Source: Photobacterium sanctipauli (GTDB taxonomy: Bacteria > Pseudomonadota > Gammaproteobacteria > Enterobacterales > Vibrionaceae). From it: a stretch of 64,000 nucleotides of DNA. Below are positions 1 through 7,031 of the stretch, in pieces. A model generated the notes under the pieces. That model saw only the letters and a program-made list of their open reading frames with translations, did no database searches and had not been told where the DNA came from. The stretch lies in NCBI RefSeq assembly GCF_003026495.1, contig NZ_PYMA01000014.1, forward strand, positions 1 through 64,000, read 5' to 3'. Each line of letters opens with the position of its first letter. Position 1 is the first letter of the stretch. The translations under genes and the position numbers were made by a program.

Positions 1-64
1 CCAGTTTAAGGGCTTCTGCTTTAAATTCAGGAGAATGGATAATACGTTTCTTCTTGTTTGTCAT
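1..64 (-). CDS. IS3-family transposase OrfA, first 21 codons only
   Basis: The reverse strand reads MTNKKKRIIHSPEFKAEALK and then leaves the window. The basic start followed by HSPEFKAEALKL is the usual beginning of the helix-turn-helix OrfA protein of IS3 elements, which binds the inverted repeats and is joined to OrfB by a programmed frameshift. A GAGGTG Shine-Dalgarno lies just upstream of the ATG. The rest of the element is not visible, so activity cannot be judged. Confidence 0.75.
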   Translation of the reverse strand, partial: MTNKKKRIIHSPEFKAEALKL

Positions 65-126
65 GATTCACCTCGTTAGTGATTGTACTCACTTAACTCG
101 GTGTCCAAAACTGCTGGTGCGGATCA
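1..126 (-). mobile_element. End of an IS3-family insertion sequence (partial, runs off the window)
   Basis: Read on the minus strand from 126, the sequence opens with TGATCC, then GGACACCG, then TAAGTGAGTA, then a GAGGTG ribosome site and an orfA start at 64. That is the order of parts at the left end of IS3 itself as I remember it. The boundary at 126 is inferred from this terminal TGATC tip. The other end and the target-site duplication lie outside the window. Confidence 0.7.
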
Positions 127-131
127 TTGAT

Positions 132-404
132 ATGAATGGCATTAAGGAAGATATTATTTATTCATGTCACGACCCCAAATTATGTAGTGATTGCAGTGAA
201 CGGTTAGTACAAGGTACTGTCTCAATTGATGCGATCAACCAGACAAAAAAAGAGCTTAAGAAAATAAGAAAAACTCAGTTTTATATTATTGCTGACTGGG
301 TCAAAGTTAATCCGAAACTATCGATAGTAATATCTTCAATATGGGCCATTTCACTTGGTGTCATAGGTTCACTAATTGCAACCGCATTATCTAGCAGTGC
401 ATAA
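132..404 (+). pseudogene. Hypothetical membrane-anchored protein, 5' end probably removed by the IS insertion
   Basis: About 90 residues remain in an open frame that continues upstream without interruption into the IS3 end at 126, so the original start was probably lost on insertion. The ATG at 132 is only the first one outside the IS and has no good ribosome site. The product has a C-x5-C-x2-C pattern (SCHDPKLCSDC) near its start that could bind zinc, a charged middle, and one hydrophobic segment close to the C-terminus (LSIVISSIWAISLGVIGSLI). I do not recognise the family. A short intact gene starting at 132 is the alternative. Confidence 0.45.
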
Positions 405-426
405 CAAAAGACTATGGCGCCAATAG

Positions 427-594
427 TTATCTTTTTGCGATGTTATCGTTCCTAAGAGTTACCATCCTAAACACCGAATTTAGGAGCACAACCATCTTGT
501 GAACACAGGAAATGATAGCGACTTTTTTGGGTTTGCCAGCCTTAACTTGCTTCGTATAAGCCGATTTAAATACTGGTTTAAGCATTGTCGCTCG
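427..594 (-). pseudogene. C-terminal relic of an IS110-type transposase
   Basis: The minus strand has an open frame containing KAGKPKKVAIISCVHKMVVL followed by LNSV and ending at a stop at 427. This resembles the conserved tail of IS110/IS1111 transposases (AGKPKKVAL.ACMRKLL..LN). The frame is closed by a stop near 594, so only about 55 codons survive and the catalytic DEDD domain is gone. The call rests on this one motif block. Confidence 0.5.
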
Positions 595-623
595 TTAGCA
601 AGGCATTAACTAGCAGGAGAAAT

Positions 624-1112
624 ATGGAAGTTTCATTAGTTAAAATTGAGCCGCATCTACGAAGCGTGCTCGAAAATTTATTTCAATATTACGTGTACGA
701 TATGTCTGAGTTCATGGAGTTTACCCTAAACGACGAAGGACAATATGCATTTGATTCATCCCAGTTTGATGTGTATTGGGAAAGGGATGATCACTTTCCG
801 TATTTGATCATTGTTGGTTCAGAACTTGCTGGTTTTGCTCTTGTTCGAAGATACCCCTCGAATACTTCTATCTATGATATTGAACAGTTCTTTGTGTTAC
901 GGAAATTTAAAGGCAAGGGTGTTGGCAAGAAAGCCCTTGAGCTTGTTCTCAAGTCATACCCCGGGAAATGGCAAATTCGAGTCTTAATTGAAAATATGTT
1001 TGCGCTAAACTTTTGGAAATCGGCGGTATCCAATGTTGTTGGTTGCGAATACAGCCTTTCTGAAGATATTGATGTTGATCTTAAGATGAATTTCTTCCGA
1101 TTTAAGGTATAG
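624..1112 (+). CDS. GNAT family N-acetyltransferase
   Basis: A 162-residue protein of the GNAT superfamily, which moves an acetyl group from acetyl-CoA to an amine. The core is visible as IVGSELAGFALVRRY (strands 2-3), IEQFFVLRKFKGKGVGKKAL (strand 4 and the R/Q-x-x-G-x-G/A pyrophosphate loop, here KFKGKGVG) and LIENMFALNFWKSA (the N..A..FW motif near the end). The start at 624 follows AGGAG by five bases; an upstream in-frame start at 585 would add 13 residues with no family support. It stands alone between IS relics and the next operon. The substrate cannot be predicted. Confidence 0.85.
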   Translation: MEVSLVKIEPHLRSVLENLFQYYVYDMSEFMEFTLNDEGQYAFDSSQFDVYWERDDHFPYLIIVGSELAGFALVRRYPSNTSIYDIEQFFVLRKFKGKGVGKKALELVLKSYPGKWQIRVLIENMFALNFWKSAVSNVVGCEYSLSEDIDVDLKMNFFRFKV

Positions 1113-1146
1113 CCCATAAACCACACCAACTCCAGATGAAATCCCG

Positions 1147-1172
1147 CTTTGATAAGTGTACACTTATCAAAG
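1147..1172. promoter_or_regulatory. 26-bp perfect palindrome, likely operator
   Basis: The half-site CTTTGATAAGTGT is followed directly by its exact reverse complement, with no spacer. It lies 22 bases before the TTG start at 1195 of a small DNA-binding-like protein that leads the ABC exporter operon. There is no GC-rich stem with a T-run, so a terminator is unlikely. A site for a dimeric regulator is the simplest reading. Confidence 0.6.
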
Positions 1173-1194
1173 TTACTTATGATCTGGACTTCCC

Positions 1195-1410
1195 TTGAAA
1201 GATAAAACTCACCAACACCCATGTGGCAGCAGAGGCGGCTTTAGGGCTGGCTGTGGTCGCAAGCCGGGTGTGAAAACCCGCCCAGTGCGTTTGCCGGAAT
1301 GGCTGCTGGATGCGCTAGAAGAAATTGATGACCCTCGCCACTGTATTGTGAAAGCTTGTATTAAGCAGTACGGCATTGAACCACCCCGACAGAAAGCTTC
1401 ACATGACTAA
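1195..1410 (+). CDS. Small DNA-binding-like protein (ribbon-helix-helix type?)
   Basis: A 71-residue basic protein starting with TTG. The segment GGFRAGCGRKPGVKTRPVRL resembles the G-G-x-R-x-G-[AC]-G-R-K-x-G lead of small ribbon-helix-helix and phage or plasmid DNA-binding proteins, followed by a helix (PEWLLDALEEIDD) that could form the dimer. No catalytic motif is present. It overlaps the exporter gene by eight bases, so the two are probably translated together, and a perfect palindrome sits just upstream; autoregulation is a reasonable inference. The non-ATG start and lack of a strong ribosome site leave some doubt about the exact N-terminus. Confidence 0.6.
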   Translation: MKDKTHQHPCGSRGGFRAGCGRKPGVKTRPVRLPEWLLDALEEIDDPRHCIVKACIKQYGIEPPRQKASHD

Positions 1411-3166
1411 AAAACAACTTATCGCGCACTTTTTGCGTTTGAACCGAACGTCGTACTTGCTAGCGATCGTGTTCATCTTCCTTGTTAACTGGCTTCAGGT
1501 AGAAATTCCCCGTTATATCCAATTGGCAATCGATTTGATTGACGATGCGTCTACGTCGGGCCACGAGCAGCTGAAAACCTATGTGGGGATAGTGGTGATC
1601 ATGGCGGTGTCGATGATCATCGTCCGTATATTGTCGCGAATTTATGCGCTCAACCCTGGGCGTATCACAGAAGCGGCGCTGAAAAACATGCTGCTTAAAA
1701 AGCTAAACCGCTTGCCGAACAGTTTTCATGACAAGTTTGCCTCGGGCAAGCTGATCTCAATTGTCAATAATGACCTCAGTGGCGTTAGGCTATTGTTTGG
1801 TGTTGGCTTCCTGCAGTTCTTCAATGCCTTGCTGGCGTTGTCGTTAACACCGCTGTGGATGTGGCGCATTTCGCCAGAGCTGACGATGTATTCGGTTGTG
1901 CCTATTGCCGTGGCGTTTGTGATCTTTCGCATCGGCTTCAAGCGCATGAAGGCACTGCATATGGAGCACATGCGCCGGCTGCAAAACTTATCTGCCCAGT
2001 TGATGAGCTACTTGTCTGGGATTGATTTGATCAAAAGCCAGCAGATGTCACCTTGGGTGAAGGCGGAAATCGAAACGCTGAACCAGCAGCTCTTGCGCTG
2101 CCGCATGCAAATCACCCGTATTCAGGTCTACTTTATGCCTATCTTGGATTACGCCAATGACCTGATGAAAGTCCTTATTTTGGGCCTGGGTGGCTACATG
2201 CTGATGCAGCAGCAACTGACGCTGGGTGAAATTACCGCATTCTTGACCTACTCGGTGTTGCTGGCAATGCCGCTGATGCAGCTAGGCCGTATCGCGACTA
2301 TCTATCAGCGTGGCATGGTGGGGATCACCAGTGTGCAGACGATTTTGAATGCGGATATCCCTGAGCAGGATGTGACTCCTTTGCCGCAATTGGAGGTAGA
2401 CAGCCTCAAGGGCCAAACTTTCTCGGTGCGAAACCTTAGCTTCAGTTATCCGGGCGAAGAGCGCTTAATTTTAGATAACATCAGCTTCGATATCCCGCCG
2501 GGCAAAAAAGTCGGTGTGTTGGGCAGTATCGGCGCAGGTAAAACGACGTTGGTAAATTGTCTTAATCATCATCTTGATGTGCCAGCAAGTACTGTGTTTC
2601 TGGGTGACAAAGACGTCACAACCATAGCCCGTAGTGATTTGCGCCGCTTTGTTAAAACCATCACCCAAGACCCTTATTTATTCTCGGCCACGGTTGAAGA
2701 GAATATTCGCTTTGGCAGCCGCGATGCTGATATTGCAAGCGCACAGGTTGATGAAGTGCTTGAGCTGAGCCAGCTGGCTGGGGATGTGTCGCGGTTTGAA
2801 GAGGGTGATCAAACCGTCGTCGGTGAGAAAGGCATCATGCTATCTGGTGGCCAGAAGCAGCGTTTGAGTATTGCCCGTGCGCTGCTTCAGCCGAGTGATT
2901 TGATCATCATGGATAACGTGTTGTCGGCCGTTGATTACGAAACCGAGCGGAAGATCCTTGAAGGGCTGTTTAGCCAACTGACAACCCAATCAGTGCTGGT
3001 GGTATCACACCGTGTGAATGCGCTTGAGTATATGGATGAAATTATTGTGCTCCATGAAGGCAAGGTGATTGCCAAAGGTAGCCATGCCACGCTACTGAAA
3101 ACTTGTCCTTACTATTACGACACTTGGCAGTTACAGCAAAATGAAGCGGAGACCGAAGCATGTTAA
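1403..3166 (+). CDS. ABC exporter half-transporter with degenerate ATPase site (MdlA-like)
   Basis: A 587-residue type IV ABC exporter half: an N-terminal membrane domain of about six helices (residues 15-310) and a C-terminal nucleotide-binding domain. Walker A is GSIGAGKTT at about 374, the signature LSGGQKQR at about 480, Walker B LIIMDN and the H-loop VVSHRVNAL. The residue after the Walker B aspartate is Asn instead of the catalytic Glu, so this domain probably cannot hydrolyse ATP by itself. I start it at the ATG at 1403, where the family begins (MTKKQLIAHFLRLN); an in-frame ATG at 1376 lies inside the preceding gene. Size and pairing match MdlA of enteric bacteria. The exported substrate is unknown. 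Confidence 0.88.
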   Translation: MTKKQLIAHFLRLNRTSYLLAIVFIFLVNWLQVEIPRYIQLAIDLIDDASTSGHEQLKTYVGIVVIMAVSMIIVRILSRIYALNPGRITEAALKNMLLKKLNRLPNSFHDKFASGKLISIVNNDLSGVRLLFGVGFLQFFNALLALSLTPLWMWRISPELTMYSVVPIAVAFVIFRIGFKRMKALHMEHMRRLQNLSAQLMSYLSGIDLIKSQQMSPWVKAEIETLNQQLLRCRMQITRIQVYFMPILDYANDLMKVLILGLGGYMLMQQQLTLGEITAFLTYSVLLAMPLMQLGRIATIYQRGMVGITSVQTILNADIPEQDVTPLPQLEVDSLKGQTFSVRNLSFSYPGEERLILDNISFDIPPGKKVGVLGSIGAGKTTLVNCLNHHLDVPASTVFLGDKDVTTIARSDLRRFVKTITQDPYLFSATVEENIRFGSRDADIASAQVDEVLELSQLAGDVSRFEEGDQTVVGEKGIMLSGGQKQRLSIARALLQPSDLIIMDNVLSAVDYETERKILEGLFSQLTTQSVLVVSHRVNALEYMDEIIVLHEGKVIAKGSHATLLKTCPYYYDTWQLQQNEAETEAC

Positions 3167-4941
3167 AAGGTGTTGATGTTAAATACCTAAAGCACTTTTT
3201 TAAGTTTGCTAAGAAGTACAAGTGCTCTGCGTTGCTAGGCATTGCGATGTTGCCGCTAACAGTGATCACCAGCCTGCTGTTTCCTTGGTTGATCATCAAG
3301 GTGATTGATACTCACCTCACCCAGGGCAATATGGACGGCTTGCTGCTGCATATTTTCTATCTGTTGATGGTGCTTATCGCCAGCTATGTGGTGGATACCA
3401 CCTATTCGTACCAACTACGGAAAACCGGCCAGCACACCATTACGGATATGCGAACGGTGTTGTTTGACCGGGTATTGAAATTGCCGCGTGGTTACTTTGA
3501 TAATACGCCGACGGGGGTAACACTTTCGCGTTTAACCAGTGATTTAGAAACCATTGGTGAGTCGTTTGTGCAGTCGATTGTTGGCTTGGTGAAAGACTCA
3601 ATCAATACCATTGCGCTGTTGATCATGATGTTCTTTATCGATTGGGAACTGACGTTGATTGTATTGGTGATCATGCCGCCGGTTATTTACCTTACCCGGT
3701 ATGTTCGAAACCGTCTGCGTGCTACGTATTTGGTTACCCGTTCGGCACTGGCGCGTGGTATCGGCTTTTTGCAGGAAGTGCTGATTGGCGTTAAAACGGT
3801 GCAGTTCTATCGCGCCGAAGAGGAAGTGGAAGCCAAATACCAAGGTTACACCGACGAGTTTTTGAAAGCGCAAATGAAGGCCAACAAATACGATGCTATC
3901 TTATTTGCCTTTATCTCCGGCATTACCTCAATCACCATCGCCTTGATGATTTGGTATGGCTCCGGGCAGGTGCTCGACAATACATTAACCTTGGGTGTGT
4001 TGATTGCATTCATTAACACGTTGGAAAAAGTGTTTGTGCCTATTCGCGACTTTACTTCCCAGATCGCCTCTATTCAAAGCTCGTTTGCGGCTTTTGACCA
4101 CATAGAAGAGCTATTTGTAGAGCCGATGCAAGAAGAAGGGCGCCAATTGCTCCCTAGTCACAAGGTAAAATCGCAGCTCAATGAGTTTGTTAGCCTTGAG
4201 TTCAAGAACGTTAGCTTCCGCTATAAAGATGATTCGCCATATGTACTGAAAAATGTGTCGTTCATTCTGGAAAAAGGCCATCAAATCGCTCTGGTGGGTT
4301 CAACGGGGTCCGGTAAGTCGACCATTCTTCGCCTGATCTCTAAAACTTATCAGGATTACGAAGGCAGCATCTTGCTCAACGGCGTTGAGTTGTCTGAGAT
4401 CTCGATGGAAGACACCGCTCACCTGTTTTCGATGATGATGCAAGATGTCCACCTGTTCGAGGAAAGTGTCGAGTTCAATATTGCCCTGGGTAAGGATACC
4501 ATCACTCGTGAGCAGGTTGAGCAAGCATCACGCTATGTCTTTGCCGATAAGTTCATCGAGCAATTGCCTGGGGGTTATGACTTCCGTTTGGATAACAACG
4601 GCTCAAACCTGTCGGCAGGCCAGACCCAGCTTGTCTCGTTCGCCCGTGCAGTGGTGCAGGGTGGACAGGTTATGATGTTGGATGAGGCAACCAGCTCGGT
4701 GGACTCCATTACCGAAGATTTGATCCAAAAAGCAATGCAGCGACTGTTCGAAGAGAAAACGGTAATCGCGATTGCCCACCGCCTAAGTACGATACGCCAT
4801 TCGGATATGATCTTGGTGCTGGAAAAAGGTGAAATCGTGGAGCGGGGTAACCACCAGACGTTGCTCGCCCATGATGGTATCTACGCTGGCCTGCTCAATG
4901 AGTCTATCTCAACCACTGAGCAAGACAGTGATGCGGCTTGA
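3160..4941 (+). CDS. ABC exporter half-transporter, catalytic partner (MdlB-like)
   Basis: A 593-residue ABC exporter half that overlaps the preceding half by seven bases, so the two form one heterodimer in the inner membrane. The membrane domain fills about the first 320 residues. The nucleotide-binding domain has Walker A GSTGSGKST, a full Walker B with catalytic Glu (VMMLDEATSSVD) and the H-loop IAHRLSTI. Its signature is LSAGQTQL, with Ala replacing the first Gly of LSGGQ; this imperfect signature faces the Asn-substituted Walker B of the partner, so both defects fall in the same composite site, as is known for heterodimeric exporters. A convergent terminator follows. Confidence 0.9.
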   Translation: MLKGVDVKYLKHFFKFAKKYKCSALLGIAMLPLTVITSLLFPWLIIKVIDTHLTQGNMDGLLLHIFYLLMVLIASYVVDTTYSYQLRKTGQHTITDMRTVLFDRVLKLPRGYFDNTPTGVTLSRLTSDLETIGESFVQSIVGLVKDSINTIALLIMMFFIDWELTLIVLVIMPPVIYLTRYVRNRLRATYLVTRSALARGIGFLQEVLIGVKTVQFYRAEEEVEAKYQGYTDEFLKAQMKANKYDAILFAFISGITSITIALMIWYGSGQVLDNTLTLGVLIAFINTLEKVFVPIRDFTSQIASIQSSFAAFDHIEELFVEPMQEEGRQLLPSHKVKSQLNEFVSLEFKNVSFRYKDDSPYVLKNVSFILEKGHQIALVGSTGSGKSTILRLISKTYQDYEGSILLNGVELSEISMEDTAHLFSMMMQDVHLFEESVEFNIALGKDTITREQVEQASRYVFADKFIEQLPGGYDFRLDNNGSNLSAGQTQLVSFARAVVQGGQVMMLDEATSSVDSITEDLIQKAMQRLFEEKTVIAIAHRLSTIRHSDMILVLEKGEIVERGNHQTLLAHDGIYAGLLNESISTTEQDSDAA

Positions 4942-4980
4942 GTGAATGTTGAAAAAGCGTTGATCTAGCTTAGCGACAAA

Positions 4981-5019
4981 TGCCACCAGACATAGCCTGT
5001 ACACGCTGTTCTGGTGGCA
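4981..5019. terminator. Bidirectional hairpin between convergent genes
   Basis: A perfect 10-bp stem, TGCCACCAGA paired with TCTGGTGGCA, with a 19-base loop, lies between the exporter stop at 4941 and the permease stop at 5033. There is no strong T-run on either side, so it may be a weak or factor-assisted terminator. Confidence 0.55.
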
Positions 5020-5032
5020 ATACTACAACTGC

Positions 5033-6454
5033 TTACTTCCCAGCCTCTGCGGCAAGTTGCTTGGAACGCCTTGCTTTGGCTTGAAGCAGGCGGGCGGCAC
5101 TTTTGTCGGGCTTGATGAGGATGCTTTTGGCCGTCATCTTCTTGTTATTGTCGCCATCGCTGGTTTTGGCCTTTTTCGATTTAGGCAAAATTTGGTTGAG
5201 GACGATAGTGGCTAACGTACCTGTGGTGATCCCCGAGTGGAAAACCATCTTCAAGCTATCAGGAAAGTGCTGAAGTAGGTTTGGCTCAAGGGTAACAGCC
5301 ATACCCGAGGCGAGGCCAACACACACAACCAGTGCATTACGCCGAGAATCTGCTGCGTTAAGTAGCATTCGGATACCCGCATAGGCAATCATGCCGAACA
5401 TCACAAAGCCGACACCGCCTAGCACCGGTTTAGGTACCGTGACCGCAAGTGCTGCCAGTTTCGGGAACAGGCCGCCCAGTACCAGCAATACCCCAGTGAC
5501 CCCCACGACAAATCGGCTGGCGACACCGCTGATCCCGACGATACCTACATTTTGGCTAAAGCTAGCGACAGGCATGGCAGAGAGCATGGCGCCAAAGGTG
5601 CTGCCTAGTCCGTCACACAAAAGCCCGCGCTTGAGATCTTTACCGGTGACTTCGGTATGGCAGTTGTTTCCCAACGCCATGAAATCCCCCGTGGCTTCTG
5701 CGACGATAACCAAATAGACCAGCGTCATACTGATAACCGCAGGCAGCGAGAACTCCATGCCGTACTTAAAGGGTTCAGGTCCCGCAAACCATTCGGCTTC
5801 GTACAGTTGGGTTAGATCGACCATGCCTAGCGGGATCGCCATGATATAGCCAGCCGCTAGGCCGATAACGATGGCTGATGCGGCAATCGCACCTTTGCAG
5901 AAAACCGAAACGCCAATGACCACAGCCAATGATGACGCAGCGAGGAAGATTTTGGGCAAAGAGGCAAAGCTTGGATCACCCGCCGGGGCATCACCGATCC
6001 AGTTCATGGCAACAGGTAAAATGGTAAGACCTATCAGGGTAACCACGACACCACTGACTAGGTTGGGGAACAGTTTGCGGATCTGCTCCATGTAGAAGCT
6101 GGCAATGATGACGATAAAGGAGCCGACAAACGCTGCGCCTAAAATCTCAGCCATGCCAGCCGATTGGCCGATGGCAATCAAGGTGCCGAGAAAGGCAAAG
6201 CTTGCCCCCATCACCACAGGCAGGCGGATCCCGACAGGGCCGATACCGATACATTGCACGATGGTGGCGACACCAGAAACAAACAGCGAGGCACTGATCA
6301 GGGTGACAATTTCACCTTCGGGCAGGCCGATGGCGCCACCGACGATGAGCGGGACCGCGACGATACCGCCTATCGAGGCCAACATGTGTTGAAGAGCGAG
6401 AAAGAAGGTCACCCCATAGGGGGGCTTTTCATTGAGCTGGTAGAGTAACTGCAT
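5033..6454 (-). CDS. NCS2 purine permease (xanthine/urate type)
   Basis: A 473-residue nucleobase:cation symporter-2 protein with about 14 membrane helices. Family marks are the QH pair in helix 1 (ALQHML, residues 22-23), GPVGIRLPVVMG, the acidic ATGDFMALG segment, and the NAT signature region SQNVGIVGISGVASR. A charged Lys/Ala-rich tail follows the last helix. It is the last gene in the direction of the fused xanthine dehydrogenase, 79 bases beyond its 2Fe-2S subunit and separated by a hairpin, so a purine substrate (xanthine, urate or similar) is inferred. Sequence alone does not separate xanthine from urate carriers. Confidence 0.88.
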   Translation of the reverse strand: MQLLYQLNEKPPYGVTFFLALQHMLASIGGIVAVPLIVGGAIGLPEGEIVTLISASLFVSGVATIVQCIGIGPVGIRLPVVMGASFAFLGTLIAIGQSAGMAEILGAAFVGSFIVIIASFYMEQIRKLFPNLVSGVVVTLIGLTILPVAMNWIGDAPAGDPSFASLPKIFLAASSLAVVIGVSVFCKGAIAASAIVIGLAAGYIMAIPLGMVDLTQLYEAEWFAGPEPFKYGMEFSLPAVISMTLVYLVIVAEATGDFMALGNNCHTEVTGKDLKRGLLCDGLGSTFGAMLSAMPVASFSQNVGIVGISGVASRFVVGVTGVLLVLGGLFPKLAALAVTVPKPVLGGVGFVMFGMIAYAGIRMLLNAADSRRNALVVCVGLASGMAVTLEPNLLQHFPDSLKMVFHSGITTGTLATIVLNQILPKSKKAKTSDGDNNKKMTAKSILIKPDKSAARLLQAKARRSKQLAAEAGK

Positions 6455-6494
6455 TATTCATTCCTTACGCACGAGACGTGAATAATTCGCGAGA

Positions 6495-6519
6495 AAATTC
6501 CCCCTGCTGGGCAGGGGGA
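6495..6519 (-). terminator. Rho-independent terminator between the 2Fe-2S subunit and the permease
   Basis: On the minus strand a 9-bp GC-rich stem (TCCCCCTGC / GCAGGGGGA, 3-base loop) is followed by ATTTTC. It lies between the hydroxylase subunit ending at 6534 and the permease starting at 6454, so it should lower or stop read-through into the permease gene. Confidence 0.6.
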
Positions 6520-6533
6520 GAGACATCATCTAA

Positions 6534-7031
6534 TTAGGGCGATGGCTGGTTGATGTGGTTAATCACACTGGTGATGGCATTGAGAATGGGTTGATAGCCA
6601 GTACAGCGGCATAAATTACCTTCAAGGCAATCCATGATGGTGTCTTGATCGGGCTTTGGGTGCTTCTTCAGCAATGCCCATGTGCTCATCAATACACCCG
6701 GCGTACAAAACCCGCATTGTACCCCACCAAGCTCGATAAAGGCTTGTTGGAGTTGTTGGGCTAGCGGGTCTTGCTTCAACCCTTCAATAGTGATGACTTC
6801 GCTGCCGTGGCACTGGGCGGCCAGTACCATGCACGAGCACACGGTATCGCCATCCATCACAACGGTGCAGGCACCACATTCACCCACGGCACACCCTTCT
6901 TTGGTACCAGTGAGACCCAGCTCGTTCCGCAGCAGATCCAACAGTCGGGTGTTGGCAGTTACTGCTAGTTGGTATTCACGCTGGTTGACCGATATCGACA
7001 GCGGGATCTGGTTTTCAGCAGGTAAACTCAT
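6534..7031 (-). CDS. Xanthine dehydrogenase-type 2Fe-2S subunit
   Basis: A 165-residue electron-transfer subunit of a molybdenum hydroxylase. The plant-type cluster ligands are Cys47, 52, 55 and 67 (GCAVGECGAC then C-S-C), and the second, alpha-helical 2Fe-2S domain has VQCGFCTPG and NLCRCTGYQ. All eight ligands are present. The gene overlaps the end of the fused Mo/FAD subunit by four bases (ATGA arrangement), so the two are translationally coupled and make one enzyme. It corresponds to the subunit called XdhC in the E. coli XdhABC enzyme (a name used elsewhere for an unrelated accessory factor). Confidence 0.92.
   Translation of the reverse strand: MSLPAENQIPLSISVNQREYQLAVTANTRLLDLLRNELGLTGTKEGCAVGECGACTVVMDGDTVCSCMVLAAQCHGSEVITIEGLKQDPLAQQLQQAFIELGGVQCGFCTPGVLMSTWALLKKHPKPDQDTIMDCLEGNLCRCTGYQPILNAITSVINHINQPSP

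Noticed and set aside
54..131. N-terminal extension of the fragment at 132-404
   Set aside because: These 26 codons lie inside the IS3 end, so they are a read-in from the insertion and not part of the original gene.
398..420. Possible integron attC core (GCATAACAAA) after the truncated gene
   Set aside because: It fails the RYYYAAC core and there is no matching second core or stem; no integrase or cassette array is visible.
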